This document shows positions 23,069-35,000 of a DNA stretch of 64,000 nt, in pieces. Position 1 is the first letter of the stretch. Every line of letters begins with the position of its first letter. The translations under genes and the position numbers were made by a program. The notes under the pieces are model-generated. The model was not told the DNA's origin and did not search any database. It saw nothing but the letters and a program-made list of their open reading frames with translations. This DNA is from Trichaptum fuscoviolaceum (Eukaryota > Basidiomycota > Agaricomycetes > Hymenochaetales > Trichaptaceae): the NCBI GenBank assembly GCA_910574455.1, contig CAJSYZ010000005.1, positions 682,001 to 746,000 on the forward strand, in the 5' to 3' direction.

Positions 23069-25167
23069 GTGGACAAACCGATGGCGACGCTGCTTTCACC
23101 TATACTCTCCCAGGCAGGACAGATAGCTTCGATCTCCTCGCCTGTCCCCTACTTGGGCCCTGCTTTTCAATTAGCCAGTGCATTGATCGATTTGTGCCAG
23201 AATGTAACGAAGAACAGGCAAGCAGCTATCACCATGCAAGCTTCATTCACCCTGTTTGATCGTATAAGCATAGACATGCCGCAAGAGAACTGGCGTACCG
23301 GTGCCAACAGTTAGTGAAGACCGTCAAAGAAGATACTGCAGAAAGAGATCCGGGATCAGTACAACAGATGGTGGATGATCTCATAGAGTAAGTCTGCAAT
23401 CATTGCAATACTACCCGATCTCTCTGAACAGCGCCGTCTTTCTACATAGTCTTCTCACGGACGTCAAAACGAAGATGGCAGAATGGGGAAGTATTGAATG
23501 GATAAAAGGATTTGTGAGACAGGCTAAGATCTCTGAAGAGATCAAGAAGTATAATGAGGAGATCGATCGGTATTGCCAGCGGTTCATGGTATGTTTGAAA
23601 TCTACATATCTCTCATGCTGAGTACTTACAGCTATCTCGGTGTAGGTGAAGTCGTTTATACTCAACTACGAATGGCAGAAGAAGTTTGAGGAGCAGACGA
23701 AAGCTGATCATAAGGAGCTTCTCAAGTACTTGGCTGACGATTCACATGCGCGAGAGTTCGCTTTGAATACTCAAAGAGAGCTCATCTCCGATATTAGAGA
23801 GGAGGTCAAGGAGCTTGCCAATCTCTTGCAGCAGGTAGCTTGTCGATGATAGATCCTGAAATAATGCTCGATTGCTAATTCTGTTTACCGCAGAACCTGT
23901 TGAACTCTCAAGTTAACTCCAAGGAGCGTGTGGGCCTCGAAACCAACTTTTCTGCGCTGATTTGTTCCTCTGAAGAGCTTCCCCCTGTCTGTGAGCTTAC
24001 CCCAGGACTCGTCAGAAGGACATCAAACTACCCGCTCTTTGGGCAGTCGGGAATGTTCGATATATACCGTGGAGTCTGCTACAATAAGATCGAGGTAGCC
24101 ATTAAAGTGTGGCGACATGTTACGATTGACCAACACACAAAACGGGTGCGTGATTTCACTTCAACATCGTTTTTCAAAACTCCCCATTTGTCTGACTGCA
24201 AGCTCAGCGATTCGAGCGACAACATAAGAACTGGAAGGCGGTGTACGAGAAGGACCGTGGGGAGCATATTCTCCCATTACTTGGTGTCGTTTATCAGACT
24301 CGACCAGAGCCAATGATGTGAGTTTGATTGGCATGCTCGTCGGATTGTGTTTGACCCCATTGTAGAATGCTATGCAGCAAATGGATGGAGAATGGTAATG
24401 CAATAAACTACGTGAAGCGCGTTGATCATGTCGACAGGAGGTATCTGGTATGCATCTGCATATTCACTCTAAACATAACGCAATCTTACGCCGGACGCCA
24501 GGTTCGAAAGATCGCCGAGGGTCTTAATGTCTTACATTCATTTGAACCACCGCTGATGCATGGATATATTCGTGGTGTGAGTACCAATTAACGATCGCAT
24601 CCATGGAAAAATAGCTGAATTATTCGTTCAGTCTAACATTATAATAAACCAGTTTGGTGACCCATTGCTTGCGGACTTCGGCCTTATGAGGGTATGCCGT
24701 CTCACTTGCATTCTCTGAGCTTCCTAACTGTTGCCTCGTCCAGGTGGTCGAAGATTCGCCGACTATAGATATGACTTCCCTTCCGCAATCGAACGATGCA
24801 GCTCGATGGCTCCCAATCGAAATGATTTACGACGACGAGCCAACTTTCCCGTCATCTCTGAAGGCCGATATCACCATGTGGGCACTGACGGCCTTGGAAG
24901 TCAGTATCATTAGCTTCCCTCCGGGGTCATGATCGCTAACGTTTGGCTTTTCACCTGTAGCTCATGACAGGTGACAAGCCATTCAACCATCTAAGGCATC
25001 CCGTCTCCGTCATTTTGCAGAGAAGAGAGGGGTTGAAACCTGTGCGACCTGGCCCTGAAGTTACTGCTCGGGGGCTTGACGACAAAATGTGGGCGCTGAT
25101 GGAACGCTGCTGGGTGGATGAACCTGACGCACGGCCGACGATCCAAGAAATTCTCGATGAGCTGTGA
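23069..25167 (+). CDS. MLKL-like protein C: helical bundle plus pseudokinase, 510 aa
   Basis: Eleven exons join in phase (149, 114, 139, 189, 252, 110, 82, 75, 60, 156 and 207 nt). The bundle reads PVPYLGPAFQLASALIDLCQ, HAARELAYRCQQLVKTVKED and KTKMAEWGSIEWIKGFV, followed by a long basic/acidic helical connector (EWQKKFEEQTKADHKELLKY). The kinase half has EVAIKVWR, KWMENGNAINYVK, LMHGYIRG instead of HRD, SNIII, an intact DFGLMR, and RWLPIEM where active kinases have W-x-APE. The HRD Asp is missing although DFG is kept. A second ATG four codons downstream (23081) is an alternative start. Intron 1 starts with GC (ACAG then GCAAGC, close to the GC-donor consensus), and no GT donor gives the frame. 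The C-lobe ends ARPTIQEILDEL. Confidence 0.87.
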
Positions 25168-26010
25168 GGGCTTCGTGAACTCATTAGGTTGGATTCAGTT
25201 TATTCTGCAACACTGCTATACCATTTTGTAGTACGCGCTTGACCTTCAACCCATCTCTCTCCCTCACCCTCCCTTCGTATATAGTTAAGACAAGAACCAG
25301 TAGTATGTGTAAGATTCGGAACCTCGGGGAAGTCGGACATCTTCAAATTTTCCCTGAATTTGTCCTGTTTACTCGTGTTTGTACAAGTGAGCAAGCCTGA
25401 GTGCTGTTCGCGTGCCACTTGAAGTGTTGTTCTCCTTCCAACCACCATCAGCGGCAAGGCCTCTGCGCTTAATCTATTGTTCTCATTCTTGTCTACTTCG
25501 AGAAAATGGTTGTACTAAGCTCGTCGTTCGAGCTAAGTTACCCTTGTTCGACAGTTCCTCCTAGATTGGTGAAACAAGGCTAAAGTGGCATAAACTGCGA
25601 ACAATTGGATGGATGTTATGCTGCTGTTCAATTGATGGATGAAACAAACTATTGTTTATATCTCCTTCAGGTCCCAACTGACGCCCATTGCTTCGATCCT
25701 TGAATGAGCGATACTGCTCTCATGAGATCATTGTCTTAATCAAACGCGTTTCTTCTGCGATGCCCTGCACAACTGTCGCGGTATTGTATTTATCGTCCCG
25801 TATCGGCCTACTTAAGCTATCTAAGCTACTCGTTGACAGGATGAGTGGTTGGCAACTCGCTTATTCTAGCCTGAGGCTAAGGCTGACAGAAGCGAATGGA
25901 TAGTGGGATAAAAGGAAGTAGATACGCATTACTCATTAACTGGAATGCCCCTCGAAACTTGACGCTCACAAGCCACCCTACCACATTGCCTCCCCTTGTC
26001 GTGCTCGGCC
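25168..26010. other. intergenic between pseudokinases C and D
   Basis: This is 843 bp of non-coding sequence with no supported gene. It contains a GCCACTTGAAGTG motif near 25411 that resembles the recurring intergenic element described under findings. The right end is the promoter of pseudokinase D. Confidence 0.4.
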
Positions 26011-27998
26011 ATGCATGAGAATATCAAAAATGCAGTTAACATTTTCCACTTCTCGTTCAAGACTGCTACAGTAGCGGTTCAACAGGTCGGAAGTATGCTC
26101 CCGTACGCACAACCTGCTATGCAACTGGTGCAGCATTTGATGGAGGCCGTGGAGAAGGTGGAAAAGAACAAGTGTGTTTTCTTCTCGTCTGTCGACATTT
26201 ATCATGATTGGTGACGCGACTGACAAATAAAGAGATGATGCGAAACTTCTTGCGGAAAGATGCCGACACTTGCTCGACAGGATTGGATTAATCTCCAGGC
26301 AAGTGGAAAGGAAGCAGAAAGAGACGAGCGAATTACTAAGCGAACTCATAGAGTGAGGTTCAATTGACTGTTTATGAAGATTGACTAATGTGATTGAAAG
26401 ACTTATAAAGAAAGCCGAGATTAAACTGAAGAACTGGGACAATACCTCTTGGTTCAAACGGTTTTATACGCAGGATAGCATTTCCAAAGCGATTGACAAA
26501 TTTGAGAGAAAGATCGACATAGTTCTTGAGAGTTTCAACGTACGCATTCTACTACATCATTGGCTGATGGTACATATAACCTTTTTTTATAGATTAATAC
26601 GGGACTACAGAGTCAATCTCTGATTAAAGAGATACTCGCATGTGTCGCTCACAACCGAAAGGTAATCATTCTCATGGGCCTCAGCTTCTCCAATAGCTCA
26701 CTCCCTCAACCCTTCTGAAGACGCATTCACCTTCGACCTTGCAATTTGAAGTCACTCCGGGGGATGCATACCTTACTACTTTCAATTGGAAGCCGAAGGC
26801 CTACCTCCGAACAGAAATCACTCTGACGCGAGCAGTTCATTGGTCGAGTCCATATGATTTGTTCATGGGAAGTTGTCCTGATCTTCGCGACTGTGCCATC
26901 AAGTGTCTACGGGGAAATGGAGACCCTCTTACAAAGAAGGTTCGTTCAGCTTTAATTTATGATACTGAAACTTAACAAATGCATGTGCTTTAGAGATTCA
27001 TAAGACAAATTGAAGTATGGAAAAAGGCTTCGAACGCAGATCCTGGAGTACATTTTTTACCACTGGTAGGATACGTAGTGGACGATCAACCGTCAAAAGG
27101 GTATTTGTATGTCACATATACATTTGTCTACCGCATACATCATTGATCACCTTGACTAAGCTGTATCGTTACGCCGTGGATGAAGAATGGTAGCGCAGCA
27201 AACTTTTTTGGGGGCAGTTGCCACAGTGGGACTGTTAGACGAGAATTTGTATGGAAAAATGGATCCATAACATCGAGCGATTTACTCATGTCATTGCTTT
27301 TAGATAGCCAAGCTAGCTAGGGGTCTTGCTCTTCTTCACCAGATCGGTCTTGTACACGGATACGTAAAAGCCGTACGTTATCGTTGACAGACGAATACTC
27401 AGCTTATATTCAACAATGTTTCAGGCCCATGTCTTAGTGAGCAACATGGAGGAGCCGCTCATTGGAGACCTTGGGTTATCGAGGGTGAGAGGTGTTTCTG
27501 TTCGTCGTAGAATTGTTATGCTGACCAATTACCTTCGCTCATTCTATATCATTATTGTAGCCTGAAGAAGAGACAGTCAACATGTCGTCTATGCCCACAA
27601 GTAATGAATATGCACGTTGGTTACCACGAGAAATGATAACAGACGAGAGTGCTCCTGCAAGTGCGAAAGCTGATGTATTCATGTTCGGTATGACGGCCCT
27701 GGAGGTGAGATTCTATATTACATCCGCGATGATCGTGAGGTACACATGAATTGATCTTGTGTATATGTGAAAGATTATGACAGGAAAGAAACCCTGGGCG
27801 GAAATCAAGAACGCTATGCTCCTCTTGACAAAACGTGGTGAAGACTGCAACCTTTTACCTCAGCGCCCAGTTGCAGAAGGGGTGGATGTAATAGATGACA
27901 ACCTTTGGGAGTTGTTACTGCGCTGCTGGGCGCCTAACCCCGATGATCGCCCCACCATGCACGAAGTCCTCCACGAATTAGAAACGGCACGAAAGTAA
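26011..27998 (+). CDS. MLKL-like protein D: helical bundle plus pseudokinase, 474 aa
   Basis: Eleven exons join in phase (161, 120, 139, 69, 243, 107, 88, 69, 60, 144 and 225 nt). The bundle reads SMLPYAQPAMQLVQHLMEAV, DDAKLLAERCRHLLDRIGLI and KAEIKLKNWDNTSWFKRFY. The connector exon is much shorter than in A-C (23 codons against 61-77). The kinase half has DCAIKCLR, PWMKNGSAANFF, LVHGYVKA in place of HRD, AHVLVS (metal-binding Asn also lost), DLG in place of DFG, RWLPREM and DRPTMHEVL. It is the most degenerate of the four at the active site but has no stop or frameshift. The start is the first ATG before the bundle. Confidence 0.85.
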
Positions 27999-28226
27999 CG
28001 AGCTCCGATATCTTCTGTTCATGAACCATCCAATTACCATATAATATAGATGTCGAGCACACTCACGAGATTACTGTACCAACTTTTCCTTGTAGTAGTA
28101 CAAATCATTACTCCATGATCCCGAAGTCCCATCGATGAATACATACACATCTTATACCAGACGTAACATACACTGTTGCGTTTTGGAGGGTATAATACAG
28201 AGGGCTTTCGAAAAACATACACATAC

Positions 28227-29486
28227 TCAAGGAAGGCTCGCTACCCAACGGGCGATGGAAGTAAACGTCGCTGTTCGCTCTGGCTCCGCCCACGGGAAAC
28301 ATAGATAGTCGTGGAACGCATCTTTCGCCTCGTAATACATTAACCCTTCCTCTCCCAGATCACTTTTCATTCGCTGTTGGAGCGTCCGTATCTGATCTAA
28401 CAGCACCTCTGCATCGCCAGATGTGATGAACGTCGGAGGAAAGCCCTTGAAGCTGACGCCGTCAAGTTTCTTGCATGCGGGAGAAACGTAGGAAGTAGAC
28501 GCCGGGAACGACAGCCCGAATGGATGAATAAACGATCGAGGGGCGTCAATGTAAAACGGCTCAGCAGGGATGATAATGTAGTCTGACTTGGCATTCTTGA
28601 AGACTGAGGAGCCGGGAGCTGTATGCGAGCCAGACATGTCAGACCAAGGAGAGCACATGATTAGTGCGCCCGGCGGCGGCGGCAGGCCGGGGACGGATCC
28701 TGCATGCTCGACAAGATAGCGTACAAGAGCCTGAGCGAGGTTGCCACCCGCAGAGTCACCAACGACGATGATGTTAGCTGGATCGTACCCGACCTGGTTC
28801 GTTAGGTAAGCATAGCCAGCGACAGCGTCGATGAGGGCACACGGGAACGGGTTCCGAGGTGGATTCTGAGTTATCGAGCTTAGACGGTATTCGAGCGCGA
28901 ATGTCCGGCGGACGGAGGAGACATGTTTGAGGAAACCGCGAGGAATGTTGGAGGTTGGGCTCTTTGGGTGGGCAGAGAGGTGTACGTATGCACCGCCGTG
29001 CAAAAAGTAGACGACTTTCTCCTTCGCCGAGGGTTTCTCGCCCATGATTATCTTCTCGCCTTTCTTATGAATCCAGTAGCCAGGTAGCCGTACTGCCTCG
29101 ACGCCTGCTTGAGTGGCCCATCCGCTGATTTCGCCGGTGATCAACTCAGGTGTCCCATCAATATAAAGTCCTTGAACTCCCTTCCCTAGACGCAATTCAG
29201 CATTGCTCGGCACGTCACTGATGACGTTCATACTACAATGATGGTTAGAACTAGTTTATTAGTGAGTTGATGACTGCAATCACCTCCTAGAACTAGTCTC
29301 AAAAGCGAATCGAATTGCTAAGACTCTGATGCATCTCAGGAGCGACCACGACCTCCTGGGTCGCTGTGTAGGCGTAGCATTCGATAGCAGCCACCAGGGT
29401 AGACGAAGAATACCTGAGCTGAGCATGAGGTAGACATAGGCCTTCAGAAGGCCCTTCAGTGGCTGTCGCTTGAAATCTAGAGCCAT
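28227..29486 (-). CDS. alpha/beta hydrolase fold-3 (HSL-type) esterase, 402 aa
   Basis: Two exons join in phase: 29486-29284 and 29232-28227. Exon 1 encodes a hydrophobic N-terminal segment (AYVYLMLSSGILRLPWWLL) that could anchor the protein in a membrane. Exon 2 has the hormone-sensitive-lipase family hallmarks: oxyanion motif FLHGGAYVHLSAH, nucleophile elbow GDSAGGN, catalytic Asp in ITSGDAEVLLD and His in DAFHDYLCF. Such enzymes cleave short-chain or bulky esters; the substrate is unknown. The gene at 41.5-42.7 kb is a close paralogue with the same intron position and an identical exon 2 length of 1006 nt. Confidence 0.88.
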
Positions 29487-30157
29487 TTGTCACTGTCGAT
29501 CTTTGCTGTGCCTCCTAGTGTATAGTACGGGGATAATGATGCAGTCGGGGAGATAGACGCTCACAACGCGACGCGGTCGTCATTCATGAGTATGATAGAC
29601 ATATTTAAGTCAACAGAATGCTCCCGCCCGGTATCCCAGCCTGGTAAGAAGTGAGCGGATACAATTATAAAAGAGTTTGCAGACACGTTCGGCACATCGG
29701 TTAATAACATTGCCGGGGGTGGTCAGAAGACAGAATTTCATAGTCATAGAGTCGCAGTACCCTTCTAGAAATCGAGCACGGGTGCAAGCTCGCAAGGGCA
29801 CATGTGTTTGGAGATGGTCAAGGGTCGAGGAAGACATGCAGAACCAAGCGAAAATGAATGAAGGACTGGATGAGAGGCAGTGCTATGTACGAATATTGCC
29901 TTTTTTGGAATTATAAGTAAAAGTACAGGTTTTCAAATCCTTTTTAAAGCTCTTCAACGAACGACGATGGATAAGATTAACGCTTTGAATTGATCATATC
30001 GAATTATTGCTGCAAGAAATAAGTAAGTTTTATGTTTGCGAGTCTAATTCAAGTTTTATATGTAAAGTTACAAAGCATTCAAATTCCCACGCTCATTTTG
30101 TACAGTTTCGCCTTCTCAAACCCTTACTACTCTACATCTCAATACTTTGTACAAGAA
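29487..30157. other. intergenic, divergent promoter region
   Basis: These 671 bp separate the divergent hydrolase and Mtf2-like genes. The short frames inside show no family features. I see no repeat. Confidence 0.4.
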
Positions 30158-31655
30158 ATGCTTACGAGGTGTAGGAATGCGTCTACGCACAAGCTCATAA
30201 GAGGCGTTATTATACGTATGTCTGATTTAGTCATACAAGCTCTTCTTCACGTCTAACACTTTCCAAGCGACTGCACAACCTCATATACCACCACAAGTTA
30301 AAGGAAAAGGAAAATGCGATGAATCTCTTCGGGACATTAACACTTGGAGCAGCCTACTATCATCTATAACCTGCAGAAAGCAACGACAGGAGAGAGAAGT
30401 AGGATCTTCACATAGACTTTTTTCTCCTCACCGGTCAGAACAGACACGAAGATATTCGACAACACCACCAACGCCTGAAGAGGGCTCTTCGTCTTCTGTT
30501 GAAAAGGATACCGACAGTCTTTTTGACTCTTCGCACAATGCTTGGGATAATGTCTTCCAAGGCCTGGATGACATGCCACCTCTAACCTCCACGCTTCCTC
30601 GAAGTCCGTTGCGAAACTTGAGCCCCCAGTCTTCTCCCTCCGAACTCCAACAACGTCGGCAGACCATGACAGCCCGAGAAGTCAATATCTTCAACGACAT
30701 GTTCAACATGATCTTCAGCGCCGTTTCAGGGCAAAAGACGAAAGATCCCGATGCGGCGCACGAGGATCCGTTGTCTGGCGCTGGTATTGGGAGTGGGCCG
30801 GAAGGTGCATCGGATTTAAGCGACCTTTTTGGAAAATTGCGGAGGCATTCGAAGAAGTTTAAGTGGTCGGCGCAGGAGGACCAAGAGCTGGACCGGAAGA
30901 AGGAGCAGATGGAATTATGCGAGACGGATCAGCAGCTATTGGAATGGGCTATGAAGGAAGTCTTCGAGGAGTCGATTCGCTACGAAGAGGCCGCCCGCCA
31001 GGCCGTTCAGAAAGCAGAAGCGTCCGCCTCCGAAGGCAAGGACCACGCGAAAGAGCTCCAATCCCCTCTTCCCCTACAACCGCCCTTCTACCCTCACATC
31101 CTCGCGCTTCTGATGCACACCTTCCGCGAACGATACGCCGACCCCCACCTTGCGCTCGCGATCTTCGAACACGCGCGGCGGCTCTCCATCGCGTCCTACG
31201 TGTTCGGGTGTACGACGCCGGCGTACAACGAGCTCCTGGAGACAAGGTGGGCCTGTTTCCGAGACCTACGCGGCGTGGCCGATGCTTTGCAAGAGATGCG
31301 CGTGAATGGCGTTGAGCCGGACGGGACCACGCGCAAAATCGTCGAACGCTTGAGACGAGAAGTAGGCGATCGAAATCTGTGGCAGGAAGAGACCGAGTTG
31401 GAGACAGGCGAGGTGTTCGAGCTGCTGAACAAGATTGAGGCCCTCAGTGTGAAGCAAGCCCCACCATCAAGAGATCCATACGCGTTCAAGTCTAGGTCCA
31501 AGCGGTGGAATGTAGGATCAGAGAAGTGGAAATTCGAACAGGGGTCCAGTGATGACTACCAGTTTGGAGAATGGGACTACAGGCCGCGGAGGAAGCAATT
31601 GCGGAAGCGTCCTCCACCCCGACATGATGAACCCATGAAACTTGCTTTTGAATAA
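30158..31655 (+). CDS. Mtf2-like mitochondrial gene-expression protein, about 481 aa
   Basis: Two exons, 30158-30215 and 30268-31655, give one frame. The start was chosen because the reading frame stays open far upstream of the ATG at 30573 and a canonical intron links it to MLTRCRNASTHKLIRGVII, an Arg/Lys-rich acid-free leader typical of mitochondrial import. More presequence-like residues follow (HRLFSPHRSEQTRRYSTTPP). The C-terminal half carries the Mtf2-like domain: FYPHILALLMHTFRERYADP, HLALAIFEHARRLSIASYVF and GVADALQEMRVNGVEPDGTT, helical repeats related to PPR units. In yeast, Mtf2/Nam1 acts in mitochondrial RNA processing and translation; that role is inferred here. A basic C-terminus ends the protein. 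Confidence 0.7.
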
Positions 31656-32053
31656 TCTCCGGTGGACTCATTCTTCCTCTTCATCTAGATATTATAATGC
31701 ATTTATGTGGGGGTAGCTAACTGACTTCAACTGAATATTAATAGAATTCTACGGGTTATATACATACATATGTTATGTGTCCGAACGGATGATTTAAAGC
31801 AAAGGCTAACTTTTAGAAGACAAGGAATTAGATCCTCGCATCAATTGCCTCGGCATGTATAATACATTCATTTATATACAGAACAATAAAAATCCAGCAG
31901 ATTATCAGAAGTAATCTATGAGTTACATGTATGTGTATATGTTACAGATAGGCCCGAATGAATGAATGAATGAATGGATTAGAAACAATCTATTTGGAGT
32001 GGTATTGACAGTATTTGAGGCAAAAATGAGATCAATTAGTGATATCTATCGTT
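31656..32053. other. intergenic between convergent genes, with a GAAT microsatellite
   Basis: This AT-rich spacer lies between the 3' ends of the Mtf2-like and RhoGAP genes. It contains about five tandem GAAT units near 31955-31974. It must hold both transcript ends, but no terminator can be placed from sequence alone. Confidence 0.4.
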
Positions 32054-35000
32054 CTAGCGAAGTGTGCGGCGCTTCTGCTGTTTACCATTACGGTTCATCA
32101 AGGGCGAAGCCACGGCTGACCCAAGACCATGCTTCGGCACGTAGTTGGGGTCAACCTTACCGCACTTGAGATGGAGAAGGAGATTATGGACGAACATTTG
32201 TTCGTATCTAACCGACAATCAATCAGATAATTTCAGTGCATAGGAAGATAGCCTAGACTCACGGGGCATTGGTAAATACAACAGACATCGACTCCGAATC
32301 ACATCTGAGGAGGTTTGGTGCCATGACAAGTGCCAGATTCGCAGCAGTCATCTTCGTCACGTTCTGTATTTTTTCGTCTAAGAACAACTGCAGGAAGCTG
32401 ATGACGAAGAGGATGACGCGGCGATTTATGGTCGGGAGGCGAGAAACCATCTGTACGCACGCCTCGGGATCTCGCGCGCATGCGACGCAGTCGTTGTACA
32501 GTTCATTGGGCACGAGCGGGTCGCAGAGCTCGCGCATCCAGAGTTTGAGCAACGATGCCGGCACGTGTGGGTCGTCAACGCCCTCCAGGTTGTAGTAGCC
32601 TCGTTCGATCCTAATCTTCAGTTCCGAGACGGTGTCACCGTCTCCGGGAATGCGGAAGATGCCTTCTACCTTCGTCCCACCGAGCGCAAGAATCCCGTCG
32701 GCAAGAAAATGAAGAATAATTGGCACCTGAAGGTGCGGATACGTCCTCTCTTGAAGACGGAGAACGGCATCCAGTGATTCACCGAATGTCGAAGGATTGA
32801 ATGCGGCATCCTAGTATCTTTGTCAAATTTACTCATATCAAACCACAGTTTTACTTACATGTGCTGTTTCGATTTCTCCGAGAGTCGGTGGCTTTCCTCT
32901 TGGGCCCTTCCTCGAAACGATTGCCAGGCGCTGGATACAATACTTGGCCATGATATCTACGCGTCCTTCAGATTGCAAGGTTCCGCGCTGGATGAAAGAC
33001 CGGAGGAACGCCTCGAAGTTCTTGGAGGGAGGGAAAGTCACCAAAAGAACACAGAGAAGTTGCCAGCCCCGAAAGACACTTTCACTGGGAGAGCAGATTA
33101 ATGAATGTTGCAGTGGAATGGGAAAAGCACTGGACATACGTATTCGAATTGCCCGTAAGCTGCTTCACCAATTGACAATAGATTTCATCTCGCAGCTCTC
33201 CATGCGTGAGACCCTCTGTCAAAAGCCACCGCTCTTCCTCCAGAATCCCCGTGACCATACTTGGTAGGGATGTCGACGACGCGTTGAGAGAGCTTGTGGA
33301 CGAAGCCAGAGGATTCAAGTGATTTTCCGTCGCAGCACGCACACCAACCGGTCGATCTCGTTCGCGATCGCCCATTATCCGCTGGATAACCTTGAAGACC
33401 TTCACAGCGTCTTTATGCAACGAGCGATTTAAGACAAGGAGGGGAGACTGCAGAGGTGCTTTTTGCCAAATCATCATCTTCTCTACAGGAATCTTTCGCC
33501 TGAAGATGAATCCCGTGCGGTGCGTCGTAAAATATTGTCGAGCGAACTCTTCCTGGACAAATTGTTGTATGTCCGATGCAAGGTCGTCAGGGAGAACAGG
33601 TCTACCACTAGACGATATTAAGTAATGAAAACCAATAACTTGGTAAGAAAAAAAACCATACCCGGTGCTATAGCGAGTATCATCACTACATGTTCGCTTT
33701 GGCTCGATGAAGATGGGCTTTCCCTCTTGACGTGCCTTGACGGGACTGAGATCGAGCGTAGCCTCTACAAATCATAGTCAGTACAAGACTCACTCAGAAA
33801 TGAATGTACGCACGAGTATCCAAGACAGGTGCACCAATATCTTGTGTCCTAACCAATACAGGATGTACCCCATTTGTACTCCTCCTACCCATCGATGGCG
33901 CCGGAAGTGATATCTGCGCAACGTGCTCTGGCGGGGACGACAAACTTCTTCTTGGAAGCTGCGGCACTCCAAAGCCACTCAATGCACTAAGCCCGTTTGC
34001 CTTCTCCTTACCCTTGCTGAAGCCGAGACTCCCGAACTTATTTCCGTGTGGGGAAGTCAGACCCGGCAAAGAAATCGGACCCTTGTCGACACTGATGCTC
34101 ATTGAGAAGCTCGGTCGTTCATCTGAACCCGATGAATTGTCTTTGCCTCGTGCCGGCGAGGAAGATGCTTGAGGCGAGAAGCTCATATTCGGATCCGATG
34201 GTGAGGATGGAGCGGATGCGGGTGTAGTAGGTGAGGTGGCTTGTTTTCGTGCAGCGGGTGCTGTCGAAGGAGGTTGTGCGCCTTGCCCATTAGGATAATG
34301 TGCAAGGAGCTCAGCAGCCGCGTCGAGGCTTTGTGGTTGAGGAGAGCGATAAGGGACGAACGATGATGATTTGCTTCGGTTGCGTGGAGGGGTCACTTCT
34401 CCACCATTCATCTGCAAGCCATCCTTTTCTTTCCCCCTTTCCTGACTTTTGCTCCCCTCCTCGTCCGCTTTCTGCTTCCCGATAGGCGAGTCTCGCTTCG
34501 CACCTCCATTTGATAAGGGAGACCGTGATGCACGCTTTGAGTCGGGAGATGGAGGAGAGGATGATTCTGTGGCGTATGGCGAGGCGGGTATTGGCGGAAG
34601 TTGCGTGCCATATGCGTATCCATGTACATGCCGAGCATCCCGCTGTTCGCCCATCCCGCTTCGAGTAGAAGACTGCGAGCGTCGTCGCAGCCGATCGGCC
34701 TCCAAGCTGCGCTGTGAGCGAAGTTGATGCTGGCTATTAAGGCCAGGAGCTGACGACTTTGCTCGACGATACGAAGGGCGCTCTCCCTCCGTCGCTTTCG
34801 CCGTATTTCCAGCAGCTCCAATCTTCGATAGGTCGGCATCGATAATTTGGGAGTACCGTGCACTGAGTCGCCGACAGAGCGCGGAATTCTGATTAAACAA
34901 TGAATAATTGCTCCAACTCATACCTTGCATTACTTACTTGCAATATACCCAAGGGAATGATGAATCCCTCCGGGCGCTCCCATACTGTCTCGTTCGTCTT

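Noticed and set aside
12198..27998. Idea that genes A-D are pseudogenes because the kinase motifs are lost
   Set aside because: All frames are intact across eleven exons with conserved phases, and the VAIK lysine and structural motifs are kept; random decay would not spare these.
30863..31315. 150-codon plus-strand frame rich in Arg and Pro
   Set aside because: It is an alternative frame inside the GC-rich Mtf2-like coding exon.
31953..31974. GAAT microsatellite as a functional element
   Set aside because: Five simple units in an AT-rich spacer are expected by slippage.
33804..34172. Plus-strand frame of 122 codons
   Set aside because: It is antisense to the Ser/Pro-rich linker of the RhoGAP gene, where stops are rare on both strands.
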